A stretch of DNA of 64,000 nt from Desulfosarcina ovata subsp. ovata. Lineage in GTDB: Bacteria; Desulfobacterota; Desulfobacteria; Desulfobacterales; Desulfosarcinaceae. Made by a program: the position numbers and the translations under genes. The notes below the pieces were generated by a model. That model was not told the DNA's origin. It saw only the letters and a program-made list of their open reading frames with translations, and made no database searches. Every line of letters starts with the position of its first letter. Positions within the stretch are counted from its first letter, which is position 1. Location of the stretch: contig NZ_AP021879.1 in the NCBI RefSeq assembly GCF_009689005.1, positions 744,001 to 808,000 on the forward strand. Direction: 5' to 3'. Positions 36,926-46,851 of this stretch are shown here, piece after piece.

Positions 36926-38268
36926 TCAGTTTGATTCGGCAGCTGCCTTTCTTGTACTTATCCTATCCAGCCTGTCACTCTGCTCCCGAACCTTTGATAG
37001 GGTCTGGTACCCCTTATCCAGCAGGGATGCCATTGTGATAATCACCCATGCGACAATATATGCTAGCTCAGAAAGCTGTATGCTCCCGATGTGGGTATAC
37101 TCTGCACGATGGACGATTTTTGATCTCAATCCATAATATTCCTTTATCTTTTTCTTGAGTCCGTTATAGTCGTCATACTGTTCATGCCTATATCCACCAA
37201 AAACCAATATTGCGGCAATCCCCCGCGCATTCCGTTCTGATATCTTTTTCCTTCCAATAGTAAAGAAACACTCCAAACAGGACCACAACTTGATCCAGGC
37301 GGAGGATCGTGATTTGTCCTTCTGTGCCTCACCGATCCAGTGTAGCGACTTGACCACCGCCTCTTCAAGCTCATTCCGGTCCTGTTTTCCTATCAGCGTA
37401 GATATCTTATTGAAGAATAGATCATTTTTAAGATGATTAAGTATATTCGGATCTATCTTGAAATTCTGGATGGAACCGAAATGCTTTGTGAAGCTCAGGC
37501 TCTTGCCAGGTTCTGTCCATCCGAAGGTAGTCACAGGTTTATAGGTTGTGAAGCAGTCGTCCAACAGCCGGATATTGACTCCTTGGATGGCTTGGCGATA
37601 GAGTGCGCAGGTATAAAGCCTTAATACAGAAAGCGATAGCTCTGCATTGTGATATAACCGCTCCTTTGCTGCGGCTCTGCTGCCCATTTCTGTTCCCATT
37701 ATAACCAGGCTGTTGGCATATTCCTTTTTTATTGTGTCGAGTAGGTCATTTACATCTGTGCATCCCGAAGTTATCGAGTCATCATACTTCTTGATCTCTA
37801 TGGTCCCAATGGAGTGGAGCATCTCAAAGAGAGGCAGTCTATGCCTTTAAGGGAAATCCCATCTACTCTGCACAGAAAGGTATGTTTTTTGATCTCATTT
37901 GAAAGCAATTCACCCAATGGTTCTATGAATTCCTTGTCATCAGGAACAAGATTGTCATTTATCCAGCGTTCAAACTCAGACAGAATCTTATGGAATATGT
38001 CGTTGTAGGTCAGCAGCCTCCTATATTTTTCAGTCTGGGTTATGAAATTACAGATCCGCCGTGCAGATTTTGCTCCATCATCAGTCAGGTAAACATCTCG
38101 GCCATTGATCTTGATTCTTGGTGAAAAAAATTTCTCTGGTGATGAGAACCTTACCCTCATCTCATCGATATCTTTTGGAAAGGTTAGCCCCTTCAATGAT
38201 ATTATTTGAGCAATATCATTCCTGATAGACCTTTTTTGTTTCGGTGAGAGTTGCCCGTATAAAGTCAT
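36926..38268 (-). pseudogene. HEPN-type (ApeA-like) defence gene, split by a frameshift
   Basis: Two overlapping minus-strand frames look like one gene: 37798-38268 (156 aa, N-terminal part, starts MTLYGQLSPKQ) and 36926-37822 (298 aa, C-terminal part). They meet at a CTCTCT run; removing one CT would join them as GIDCLFEMLHSIGTIEI. The C-terminal part has the Apea-like HEPN layout: SSAWIKLWSCLECFF, ERNARGIAAIL and the catalytic RSKIVH (R-x4-H RNase motif) with a following helix. HEPN RNases of this kind act in abortive infection. Either the gene is broken, the base string is a sequencing error, or it is restored by slippage. If the second frame is translated alone it would still carry the HEPN motif. 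Confidence 0.6.
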
Positions 38269-38336
38269 ATAGAATTCTTATCTACACAAAATTTATATTT
38301 GGTATATCCGGTCAGCCATTTGGACCAGATTGATAA

Positions 38337-40217
38337 TTATGCCGCATTACGTGAGATCACCACAACCTCATGCTCTTTGAACCATCCCTCATCGAGCACA
38401 TGCTTTTTCACAGCTTCAGGATCTTCGGTATATGCTACAAGTGCAAGGCTCTCTTCAGCACGGCTGCATGTGACATAGAACAGACGTCTTGTCCGGTCGA
38501 TTGATGTTTCCTTGCCTGGCTTCGGTTTTGTCTTGCTCTGTTTGGCACCGAACAGTTGTTCGTATGAAAACGTGAATCCGCCAGACTCTGAATCATCCAT
38601 CACGACGCAGACACGAGGGAATTCCAGCCCCTTGACGCCTTGATGGGTATCATACCGGGCCTCCCCCTGGACATATTGGCTGTACCTTTCGATCTGGTCG
38701 AACTGTGTCTCAAGGAATTTCCGCCATGCGACAAGGTTGTCTCGCTTATCTTCTTCCTGTGATTCCTCTGCGCCTTCTTCAGCAGGTTTTGCGAATGGAA
38801 TGAGCACTCCGGGTATCCTGAACAATCCGGTCTGGTACACTGAATCAAGGACCTGCATGAAAGTAGGGGATTTCCCATCTTTCCAGAGTTCGACCAGGGA
38901 ATCAACCGCTGCCTTTGCGCTTTCCACCTGGCATTTCTGCCCTGACTTGCATGATATGAGTGTGTCCTTTTCAAGCAGCGGCGAATTCTTCCGGACGATC
39001 GAGGTGAGCGCAAAACTGTCCTTCTTCTCATTGGCCTTTATCAATGGCAGGATGAGATGGGAGAAGAACCTCAGACCGGGCAGGCTTCCATCCCTTAGCC
39101 CTGTCTTAAGACGATTTACATCCTTCAGCGCATCCCACATATCAAGGAAACCGAGCCGTCTTGCCGCCATCCGATGTTCAAGGGTCAGTGTCTTGACATT
39201 TGTACCAGGATCGAGCCATCCATCATCACCTTCCACCTCTGCCATCAGTCTGCAACACTCATGCTCCTGCGCAGGTTTATCCTCTATATCAGCCGGAAGG
39301 ATGAAGAACCGTACATATCCTTCCCCTTTGTCAGACCGAGGCCTCTGCTCCTGCCCATCGACAGGCTTCCTTATCCGGTTGACTAATTTTATTATCCGAT
39401 GACAAGACCTGTGGTTCATCCTCTTGGCAGGTGTTTCCCAATCTTCCGGCAGGTTCGTACCGAGATCCATCTTTCCTGCCGTGTATATCCTCTGCATCAT
39501 GTCCCCGATGATACCAAGAACGAAGCGGTCCTTGAGCTTTGACTGTACAAGGAAGAACGCCTCGATAAGCTCCCTGCTCGTATCCTGGCTCTCGTCGATT
39601 AGCAGGATGGGGAACCGGTTGACGAGCAGGCTCTGCATCAGAGGTCTTTCTGTAAGGAAGCTTGCTGTTATCTTGATGACTTCCGCATGGTTCAGGGCAT
39701 TACGCTCTGGATTATCTCCATCAGGATTGTATATGAACTTCCTGACCTGGCCGAGATTGGCAATACGCTCTCTCTTTGATGTAATCGCATTGATTCTGTC
39801 TTTCGAGGCTTGTGTGCCGGCCCTGCCTTTCCGTTCCTTCTCCTCTAACTCAGCGATCTCTTTTTTCAGGTTCTCTTCCAGCCAGCCTTTTATATCATGG
39901 TTCAGGCTTTTGATTAGTGACCACGCAAAGCTATGTATCGTCGATACTTCGAAGAGCTCGTCATATTTCAGTCGGCTCCTTATCTCATCACATGCTTTGT
40001 TCGTGAATGTTATGACCCCGACCCTCCGGCCATTCAGGCTGAACTTCGGACCTGATTTATCTCTGATCACTTCCAGACATTCCACAAGTGACCGTGTCTT
40101 TCCAGACCCCGCCCCTGCGAACAGAAAGAAGCTTGTCGGTGGTACATCAGTTACACACTTGGCGATCACTTCATCGGCCTTGCTGTCAAACAGATCATCT
40201 TTCTTCGACATCTTCAT
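38337..40217 (-). CDS. UvrD/Rep-type helicase, Gabija GajB-like partner
   Basis: 626 residues of superfamily 1A: Walker A FAGAGSGKTRS (about 34-44), motif Ia ITFTNKACDEI, motif II ILLIDESQDTS (about 204-214), IIGDMMQRIY (motif III), and GLEFPRVCVV near the C-terminus (motif V) with VTCSRAEE (motif VI). A Lys/Glu-rich coiled segment interrupts domain 1B (about 115-150). The ATG overlaps the stop of the OLD-nuclease gene (ATGA), the arrangement of gajA-gajB and of class 2 OLD nucleases. In Gabija the helicase is thought to sense or process phage DNA ends for the nuclease. Confidence 0.86.
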   Translation of the reverse strand: MKMSKKDDLFDSKADEVIAKCVTDVPPTSFFLFAGAGSGKTRSLVECLEVIRDKSGPKFSLNGRRVGVITFTNKACDEIRSRLKYDELFEVSTIHSFAWSLIKSLNHDIKGWLEENLKKEIAELEEKERKGRAGTQASKDRINAITSKRERIANLGQVRKFIYNPDGDNPERNALNHAEVIKITASFLTERPLMQSLLVNRFPILLIDESQDTSRELIEAFFLVQSKLKDRFVLGIIGDMMQRIYTAGKMDLGTNLPEDWETPAKRMNHRSCHRIIKLVNRIRKPVDGQEQRPRSDKGEGYVRFFILPADIEDKPAQEHECCRLMAEVEGDDGWLDPGTNVKTLTLEHRMAARRLGFLDMWDALKDVNRLKTGLRDGSLPGLRFFSHLILPLIKANEKKDSFALTSIVRKNSPLLEKDTLISCKSGQKCQVESAKAAVDSLVELWKDGKSPTFMQVLDSVYQTGLFRIPGVLIPFAKPAEEGAEESQEEDKRDNLVAWRKFLETQFDQIERYSQYVQGEARYDTHQGVKGLEFPRVCVVMDDSESGGFTFSYEQLFGAKQSKTKPKPGKETSIDRTRRLFYVTCSRAEESLALVAYTEDPEAVKKHVLDEGWFKEHEVVVISRNAA

Positions 40218-42547
40218 TCACCTGCTGCTTCATCTGCCTGTTCTTTCTTCGGCAATGCGACCTCCTGCTGCCGCTTCAACAACCGCTCTTCTATCCATTT
40301 GAGGCCGTCATGTATATAAGTCGGCACATTGATCGAGGCCGGGTCTTGTGAAAAAAGCATATCCAGAGCGAATTGAGCTTTGCTGCCTTTTGAGAGTGCC
40401 GCCAGCAGGCTTTCCTGCAAGCTGTCGATATCATCGTTGTCCTCTATAGCTTTCTTGAATTTCTTTATAAGACCGCCCCCGGTAGCCTTTCTGAAATGGT
40501 CAATATTCTCGAAAACCAACGCATCCTCAAAAGTCGATGGGCAGGCGTCAACGTTTTTGCCGCCAATCTTGACCTTCAGTGGTGTCTGATAAGCGACCCG
40601 TATAGAGAAGAAATCATCATAGGAAAGCTCTTTGCCGTCTTCAGTTAGCGCCACCAGGCCATCAAATCCCTCTCTCTTGGGATGCCAGCTCTTCAGCACG
40701 TTGTTTGATGTAATCAGGTCGCTACCTATTTTCGGTGTAGCTTTCGAACGGGTCTCCTTTTCAACAGCATCGATGTCAGTGATGATGAGGGTGTTCAGTC
40801 CCAGGTGTTCAATGAATGGCTTGAGCCGATGTGCATGACTTCCGCCGACCTCAAGCAGGGTTATGTAACAGCTGTGCAGGGCCGGATAATGGTTCCGGAT
40901 GAAATGAGGGATGAGCATCCTTTCCGCAGCTCCCTCCACTATTATCGCCCCATCTGCGAAGAAAAGGTCGGCATGTGTGGCCTGTAGATAGCGGGAGACG
41001 AACCTTGCCGTATCGTCCGGTTCCCCGAATACCTCTGAAAGATTGACAACAGTCGAGCAGGGCGTCTGTCCCGATTTGCGTGCTGGATGCCTCCTGAAAT
41101 ATCGCATATTCGCAAAATCGACCTCATGTGCGATGTGACTGGAATGCGTGCTTACAACCAGCTGGGTTGACAGGACGGTATTATCCTTCAATGCCTTATG
41201 ATTGCGTAATACCTCATAGGCCTTCCTGATAAATACCTGCTGGACCTGCACATGCAGATGAGCTTCGGGCTCCTCCATAAGGACCAAGTGCAATGGCGGC
41301 GGAGATGCCTGATGGGTACCGTCCTCCTCTTCCCGTGCAGCCTTCCCGACCTTCATCCAACCATCACGATAGCTGATCAGCCTGAATACCATCGAGATGA
41401 GGTTCTGGTATCCTAATCCATTGCATTGTTCTGGAAGCCGATACTTCGCTGTATCCTGGTCTGGTGTCAGATCATATTGCACAGCAGATTGATGGTTCAG
41501 CCCTTCCACAGGCTTGATATTTGTTGAGATCGTCAAGCGAGGGTTTGCGACTCCTGGATATCCAAGCCCTTCCAGTTCGAAGAAAGGGTCTTTGAAGCAG
41601 GCCTTCAGTCGTTCATCGAAAGCTGTCTGCGCCTCATGCATCGCTTCAAGAGCCTTTATGTCGGAGGGTTCCGGTGCTTTCAAAGGATCAAGGTGCTTGC
41701 CATAGTATGTCCTCAGCTGGCTGGTCAGCAGCTGTTTCCGCCCTCTATCCCCTTGCTCCTGTAGTTCCTCATCCCCGCCACCAGAATAATCGCTCAAGCC
41801 CCTATGAGCCGGGACCTCATCGATCCTGATCAGGCCCTTGAATGGATTGTCATCAAGAGGCTCCGCTGTATCCGGCAATTTCTGTGGCTGTGCTACACCA
41901 TTCTTAGGTCCGGTCTTCTTGCTCGGATCAAGCAGGTACGCATTCACAGTGAGTGAGCCAGCTATGCGTTTCTTGAGATAATCCATCAGATTTTCCGGCC
42001 ATAGCGAGAATCCATTGCAGGTCTTATCGCTCTTATCCTTATCATCCGTCTCAGCCTTGCCGGATTTTCCATCGTCAGTACTGTCTGTTTTCGCACTCAG
42101 TGTGTCGCACACCGCTGTCTTTGTGATGAGGTATGACTGAAGCAGCTCGTCTGGGTCTTTCGGTTCCAGTTGCAGCCGGACACCTACCCCTTGATCAGGA
42201 GTCCAGTCCAAGGTCGGGATCAGATGTGCGACATGATGGATTTCATCCTCCGAGACAGTGAGCCAGACATCGAGTGATGGCAGGAGATCATGCCAGCTGT
42301 ATGGCAGTTCACCTTCCTGGTCCTCCTCGAATGCACGGCCCAACTCTTCAATGCGGAGCCACAGGTCGAGAGGGATATCATAGGCGGAAAAGGCTTTCTG
42401 ATGTGTCAGGAAATACCGCAGTACTGTAATGGCAGTGGTCTTCCCGCTGTTATTTGCGCCGACAAAAAGTGTCGTCTTATCTGAAAGATCAATCCTGATC
42501 TTAGCCAGTCTCCGAAAATTCCTGATTTCAACAAAATCTATTCGCAA
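40214..42547 (-). CDS. OLD-family ATP-dependent nuclease (class 2, GajA-like)
   Basis: 777 residues. ABC-type ATPase with Walker A VGANNSGKTT (29-38), an LVLMEEPEAHLH Walker B (about 438-450) and STHSSHI H-loop; then a TOPRIM nuclease domain with AIIVEGAAERML (about 534-545) and LIITDIDAVEKE (about 586-597). The ATPase lobe has an unusually acidic/lysine-rich insert around residues 150-180 (DSTDDGKSGKAETDDKD). Together with the UvrD-like helicase it makes a Gabija-type pair; GajA itself is about 580 residues, so this is a longer relative and could be another class 2 OLD defence. The start is a TTG preceded by GAAGGTGGG; the only nearby ATG frame meets an early stop. Confidence 0.84.
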   Translation of the reverse strand: MRIDFVEIRNFRRLAKIRIDLSDKTTLFVGANNSGKTTAITVLRYFLTHQKAFSAYDIPLDLWLRIEELGRAFEEDQEGELPYSWHDLLPSLDVWLTVSEDEIHHVAHLIPTLDWTPDQGVGVRLQLEPKDPDELLQSYLITKTAVCDTLSAKTDSTDDGKSGKAETDDKDKSDKTCNGFSLWPENLMDYLKKRIAGSLTVNAYLLDPSKKTGPKNGVAQPQKLPDTAEPLDDNPFKGLIRIDEVPAHRGLSDYSGGGDEELQEQGDRGRKQLLTSQLRTYYGKHLDPLKAPEPSDIKALEAMHEAQTAFDERLKACFKDPFFELEGLGYPGVANPRLTISTNIKPVEGLNHQSAVQYDLTPDQDTAKYRLPEQCNGLGYQNLISMVFRLISYRDGWMKVGKAAREEEDGTHQASPPPLHLVLMEEPEAHLHVQVQQVFIRKAYEVLRNHKALKDNTVLSTQLVVSTHSSHIAHEVDFANMRYFRRHPARKSGQTPCSTVVNLSEVFGEPDDTARFVSRYLQATHADLFFADGAIIVEGAAERMLIPHFIRNHYPALHSCYITLLEVGGSHAHRLKPFIEHLGLNTLIITDIDAVEKETRSKATPKIGSDLITSNNVLKSWHPKREGFDGLVALTEDGKELSYDDFFSIRVAYQTPLKVKIGGKNVDACPSTFEDALVFENIDHFRKATGGGLIKKFKKAIEDNDDIDSLQESLLAALSKGSKAQFALDMLFSQDPASINVPTYIHDGLKWIEERLLKRQQEVALPKKEQADEAAGE

Positions 42548-42659
42548 TTCGCACCCACCTTCATATTATGTCATCGAACATCAGGTCATGGTCCCCCGGA
42601 TTGTCCTATTGATAGCTCGATACGGTTTTCGGAATCAATTCATGTCTTATAAAGGTTAC

Positions 42660-44108
42660 CTACACCCATTCAGCTACCATCTCCTTGGCCAGAATCTTTG
42701 ATTGAATGGTAGCCATGAAGTTACGACACTGTTCTTTCATAAGCCGGTTAAAATCAGGTGATGCATTGTCAGGGATTTTCAGAAAAAGGACATGGAAAGG
42801 GATATCATTACCTTGCTGTCGGATTGCATCCGATATCAACCCTTTTGATCTATCAAGATTGAGTGAGCTCCACCTTTCCTCTGATATCGGGTAAATAAAG
42901 CCACACCCTTTTATCAAAGCCCCGTTGGCATACTGGCCTATGTAGGTATGCAGTTGAAAAAGATCTTCACGTTTAACCCCGAACCGAGGATCAAAGGCTT
43001 TATACTTCACATCAAAGACGTAAAGACCACCATCGCTCTCAAAAACAAGGTCTGGTTCCAGCTTACGCATGTAGCTCCCGAGAGCTCCGGCAGGTATTTC
43101 ATAGCGCTGCTCAAACTTACTGAGCAGACGTACTCCGTTCCTTTTTATAAGCTTACGGATGAAATATTCAAAAAGCATCGAGATATCGAAAAAGAATGCG
43201 CTGGATTCATGCTTGGAATCGAAATCAGAACCTTGTTGCCTGATGACATGCTTCGATAGATCTATCAGGACATTATAATCGTTGTAGAACGGATTGGTAA
43301 AATATGGGGTTTTCAGTATTTCCTGGCGTGACCTTTTAACACCATGATTCGCTGTTAGAAACGCATTGTAGACAGTCCTTGTCCGTTGGCAGAAAGAATA
43401 GCGCTCAACCGTCTCATAAGCATTGATGAAAAGCGATGTCGCAGGACTGTCGTAGCTGTGTTCACGGTAGGAGCATAAATATTTCCCAGACGTTGTATTC
43501 CGGAAGTAGGCGATTGCGTCAATCGTCCCACGAACACGAGAAATTCGATCATTCTTTGTTATGTAGGTCTTGGGCAACCCTAGCCGATAAGCTCGTTTGA
43601 ATTTGATATTCCAGAGATATGCAAGAAGCCATTCATAGCCATCGGTATGACTCTCGCCGCCAATATCTTCCAGTTCAAGGAATCCATCGGCATCTGCTAT
43701 GATGTACTGAAGGAAGGCATTTCCGAACCTCGAACTGATCTTCAGGGAATAATCACCACGTTTAACAAACCCGATCAGGTTTCCGGTGTTGAGGGTGAGA
43801 TTTCTGGCATCAGTACCGGCTAAATCTATGAACCCACCATCAGTATTGTGTTCGTAATCTTCATCATTGAAAAGGATGAGAGCATCGGCGATATTATCTT
43901 TAAGTATTTTTTCTACATCACGAGAAACCGAGTTCAGGAAATGCCATATGGCGGATTCATCATTATAAGGATATGTCCACTGGCCTTTTGATTTCGAGCT
44001 GAGATTGACCGGTTCACTCAAACGTCTATTGGTCAATACGCCTTCATTGACAAAATAAGACTGGTTATCGACCAGAGTCCCATCTTTTATGATGTCGAAC
44101 AGCCACAC
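42660..44108 (-). CDS. mcrC: McrC-like nuclease subunit of McrBC
   Basis: 482 residues from a GTG start 3 bp after mcrB. The C-terminal third has the PD-(D/E)XK nuclease core: KLEPDLVFES followed by LYVFDVKYK (about residues 347-370). The N-terminal part is the helical McrC domain that docks on the McrB ring. With McrB it would cut DNA containing modified cytosine. It is somewhat longer than E. coli McrC (348), as in the DUF2357-related branch. The gene ends 112 bp before the OLD-nuclease gene. Confidence 0.84.
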   Translation of the reverse strand: MWLFDIIKDGTLVDNQSYFVNEGVLTNRRLSEPVNLSSKSKGQWTYPYNDESAIWHFLNSVSRDVEKILKDNIADALILFNDEDYEHNTDGGFIDLAGTDARNLTLNTGNLIGFVKRGDYSLKISSRFGNAFLQYIIADADGFLELEDIGGESHTDGYEWLLAYLWNIKFKRAYRLGLPKTYITKNDRISRVRGTIDAIAYFRNTTSGKYLCSYREHSYDSPATSLFINAYETVERYSFCQRTRTVYNAFLTANHGVKRSRQEILKTPYFTNPFYNDYNVLIDLSKHVIRQQGSDFDSKHESSAFFFDISMLFEYFIRKLIKRNGVRLLSKFEQRYEIPAGALGSYMRKLEPDLVFESDGGLYVFDVKYKAFDPRFGVKREDLFQLHTYIGQYANGALIKGCGFIYPISEERWSSLNLDRSKGLISDAIRQQGNDIPFHVLFLKIPDNASPDFNRLMKEQCRNFMATIQSKILAKEMVAEWV

Positions 44109-44111
44109 GGC

Positions 44112-45755
44112 CTAAACCCCGAATGCCTTACCGAAGGAACCGATCAGCTCAGCCTCTTTACCGGTACCTCGTAGGTATTCCTGCAACAAAGGCAGGATGC
44201 AGTCATCCCAGACACGTTCTCTTACTTCCGTAACAGTGAGGTTGGTCGAATATTTCAGATTCATCAAATAAGCATGCCCGATCTGATAATCATGTCCCAG
44301 CAAGGGTTCATCGGCTATCTGGTTGTTCAGACGTTCGAGATTGTCCGCAAGAGGAGCCCATATTTTACAGAACGAATTCAGATGGTATCTCAGGAGCCCC
44401 ATATCTGGTGTCACTTCTTCCCAGCGGAATCTACGGCGCAGCGCAAAATCGAAACTTTCCACACTTCGGTCGATGGTGTTCATAGTCCCGATCAGATAGA
44501 TATTTGACGGAATGAAAAATTGATAACCTTGAGCGGTTTTAAACATACCAGTCTGCTCGTCGTTCAGATTGGCATACTGGGTTTTGACACTACCTTCGAC
44601 GCCACGATATTCCAGGCAATACATGAGTTCACCGAAAACCCGAGACAGTTCAGCTCTGTTTATTTCATCGATAATGAAGAAGAATGGTGGCACAGCATCC
44701 GATACCAGCTTGGACATATCAGTAATGTCTAAAATATATTGCCAGTGTTCGCCTTCTAATCTTTCCTTGTGCGGATGAAGATCCTTTATCGTGAGTGCCC
44801 CCCATTTCTTGTCGAGTCCAAGACCAGAAACATCAACTTCCCATTTCCCGGCATTTCTACAAAACTTCTTAAAAACACCGTTCTGCAGCGTCAGCTGGGC
44901 AGCTCCCTTTTTATCTAAAACGGGGCGTAAGCCCTCAATGAAATCTTCATAGCTGTAAGACGGATGAAATTGTACCAGTTCAATCTGGCTTCCATGGGTG
45001 AAGCTGCTTTTCGGAGCAAATTCCTCTTTCCAGATATCAAACAAGAGAGATGTCTGTTGTCGGGCTTGATAAGTTTTCCCGGTTCCGGGAGCTCCGTATT
45101 TAACGATCTGCTTCTTCAGGCTGAATGGATTGAACAGGTTTTCATACAGCAGCCAGACAAACTGGCTCAGGTAGAATTCATCTGTTTTCTTGTCCTTAAG
45201 CTCATCACCGAATTCATTTTTGATGATTTCCAATAAGAACAGGTTCTTTGAGAACCAGTCCTGTTCCTCTTTTTCGGGGTATGACGTGATGATCCCTTCT
45301 CGGGTTAACCAGCTGAAGACCTGATTGAATTTCCCGGAATCGACTGTCGTGGAAACTTCAAGAGTGCAGGCCGCAGCTACACGATTGACAAGAACGGGAT
45401 TGTTGGATTTGCCTTGGGCAGCCCATGCATCGTCAAACTTTTTGAAAGTCTCCCTCTTGGGAGTAAGTATGAACTGTTCAAGAGAGGATATGAATTCTTC
45501 GCTTTTGATGAATGATTGGAAGTTATCGTAACTCAGAACAGATTGGCCACGGGAAGCAATCCCATTGCTCTTATCATAGAGGAGCTGCCTCAAGAATTCC
45601 TCATCAGCTTGGGACAAGCCTTCACCGGATTTGATTCGTTCACGGATCTGCCCTACCTGATCGTAAAACTCACGATAAGCATCATGCCATTCTTTAACTT
45701 CGTGTATCCTGTTTTCAATCAAGTATTTGTAAAGATTTTTCAGTCTGCTTTTCAT
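44112..45755 (-). CDS. mcrB: McrB-like GTPase/AAA+ subunit of McrBC
   Basis: 547 residues. The AAA+ domain shows Walker A KYGAPGTGKTYQ (219-230), Walker B FFIIDEINRAEL (359-370) and the McrB signature GTMNTIDRS (423-431), the GTP-binding MNxxDR loop. The N-terminal 210 residues are the DNA-recognition part; I see no ASCH, YTH or EVE signature, so what modification it reads is open. It forms hexamers that translocate DNA to the McrC nuclease. AAGG precedes the ATG. It heads the mcrB-mcrC unit and diverges from the transposon. Confidence 0.87.
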   Translation of the reverse strand: MKSRLKNLYKYLIENRIHEVKEWHDAYREFYDQVGQIRERIKSGEGLSQADEEFLRQLLYDKSNGIASRGQSVLSYDNFQSFIKSEEFISSLEQFILTPKRETFKKFDDAWAAQGKSNNPVLVNRVAAACTLEVSTTVDSGKFNQVFSWLTREGIITSYPEKEEQDWFSKNLFLLEIIKNEFGDELKDKKTDEFYLSQFVWLLYENLFNPFSLKKQIVKYGAPGTGKTYQARQQTSLLFDIWKEEFAPKSSFTHGSQIELVQFHPSYSYEDFIEGLRPVLDKKGAAQLTLQNGVFKKFCRNAGKWEVDVSGLGLDKKWGALTIKDLHPHKERLEGEHWQYILDITDMSKLVSDAVPPFFFIIDEINRAELSRVFGELMYCLEYRGVEGSVKTQYANLNDEQTGMFKTAQGYQFFIPSNIYLIGTMNTIDRSVESFDFALRRRFRWEEVTPDMGLLRYHLNSFCKIWAPLADNLERLNNQIADEPLLGHDYQIGHAYLMNLKYSTNLTVTEVRERVWDDCILPLLQEYLRGTGKEAELIGSFGKAFGV

Positions 45756-46142
45756 TTTTTTGCCTTGTCCGATTTTTGATTCACCGCAATGTTCAATATA
45801 TTTTTAGCTCTCGAACTTTATAATATTTGAGTGGCGTAACCAGGTGCTGAATCCGGGCATTAAGGGTTGATTCTATAAACTGTCAGGTTCATGATGAGCA
45901 CCAGCTACAATACCAACGAATTGCTGCTAACTCTCTGAATAATTGGAGTAAAGAGTCTAAGAATGAGCGACCCCGCAACCCCGCCCCACAGCTATCCCGC
46001 AAGGTCTTGATACCCCGCCAGTTCAGTTCGGTTTTATGATCCAGGACGATAGTCCAGACTACCCCGCCAATTGAAATGGGGTATCCCCTTTGGTAAATGG
46101 GAAGGTCACCACAACCCCCAAACGCCAAAAAAGGATACCCCT
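45756..46142. other. Non-coding gap between mcrB and the transposon's first gene
   Basis: About 390 bp without a gene. The first 90 bases are AT-rich and probably hold the mcrB promoter (a TATTATAAAG-like -10 on the minus strand, no good -35). The remainder turns GC-rich and contains the repeat cluster at 45970-46075. No tRNA or other RNA was recognised. Confidence 0.5.
45970..46075 (+). repeat. Cluster of CCCCGC repeats, likely left-end transposase sites
   Basis: Five related short motifs lie in one orientation: ACCCCGCAA (45970), ACCCCGCCC (45978), ATCCCGCAA (45994), ACCCCGCCAGTT (46012) and ACCCCGCCAATT (46061). Repeated end motifs of this kind are what Mu/Tn7/TniA-type transposases bind. 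Imperfect inverted partners ACTGGCAGGG (49883) and ACTGGCGATT (49914) appear beyond the last transposon gene. Exact element ends and a target-site duplication could not be identified. Confidence 0.4.
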
Positions 46143-46811
46143 ATGCCGCCAACAGCGACACGTGAGGACATTACAGCATATCTGGAGCTCGTCGAAAAGA
46201 ACCAAATCAAACCCCATCGTTTGCCCGACTGTACACAATGCGGTCTTGCCGCCTGCTACTTTAAGCTCCACGCCTATCGGGAACGCCGTTTCCTGATCGT
46301 CGTCGACATGACCGTACAACCCGAATATGCACCTCTGGTGCGTTTTCGCTGCCCGGCCTGCGGGAAAACGGTATCCTTTTATCCAGATTTTGCCCTTCCG
46401 CATAAACACTATACCCGTCAATCGATCATGGGATTTACCGGGAACTATTTTGCATCCGATACCATCACCTATCAACAGGCGGTCATGGATATGGAGCAGT
46501 TCAGTGTCGCGGGATATCCCGGCGGAGAAAAAAGCCTTGCACCATCAACAGTGCACCGGTGGGTGACGACGCTGTCAAAAATGGTCCACACTACGCAGTC
46601 GGCATTGAACCTGATCGGCCAGGAAGACCCGGCCACAAGGGTATACCGCGATTTGGCCCAATTGAAGATTGCGGCCGGCAAATTCAAAAGTCTGTTCCGC
46701 AAAAAGCAACTGCTCGGCTGCCTGCGGTTGATCGTTGTCGAGGCTTTTTTCAATGCCACCTTCAAGCTGTCGGTTTTCACCAACCTGGCAATACGCTGCG
46801 CGTTCACCTGA
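46143..46811 (+). CDS. Zinc-ribbon protein of the transposon (DUF6431-like)
   Basis: 222 residues. Two Cys pairs make a likely zinc ribbon: CTQCGLAAC (about 34-42) and CPACGK (about 75-80), with FYPDFALPHKHYT after them and a helical C-terminus including PSTVHRWVTTLSKM, a helix-turn-helix-like stretch. I believe it belongs to the DUF6431-type proteins that precede Mu-type transposases, but that name is from memory of context. A role in binding element ends or target DNA is inferred. The start is the ATG at 46143; the frame before it lies in the repeat region. The C-terminal 30 residues are hydrophobic and may be an artefact of read-through past the original end. Confidence 0.6.
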   Translation: MPPTATREDITAYLELVEKNQIKPHRLPDCTQCGLAACYFKLHAYRERRFLIVVDMTVQPEYAPLVRFRCPACGKTVSFYPDFALPHKHYTRQSIMGFTGNYFASDTITYQQAVMDMEQFSVAGYPGGEKSLAPSTVHRWVTTLSKMVHTTQSALNLIGQEDPATRVYRDLAQLKIAAGKFKSLFRKKQLLGCLRLIVVEAFFNATFKLSVFTNLAIRCAFT

Positions 46812-46851
46812 GGTAGAGTCACCTCCAGGAACCATCGAAGGGGGTGATGCA

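Noticed and set aside
39424-40302. 292-codon open frame on the plus strand over the UvrD-like helicase
   Set aside because: Antisense to clear helicase motifs; Ser/Leu-rich composition typical of a shadow frame.
42640-42665. Short shared ACCTACAC motif near 42650 and 49853 as flanking repeats of a defence cassette
   Set aside because: Only eight bases match, which is expected by chance over this distance.
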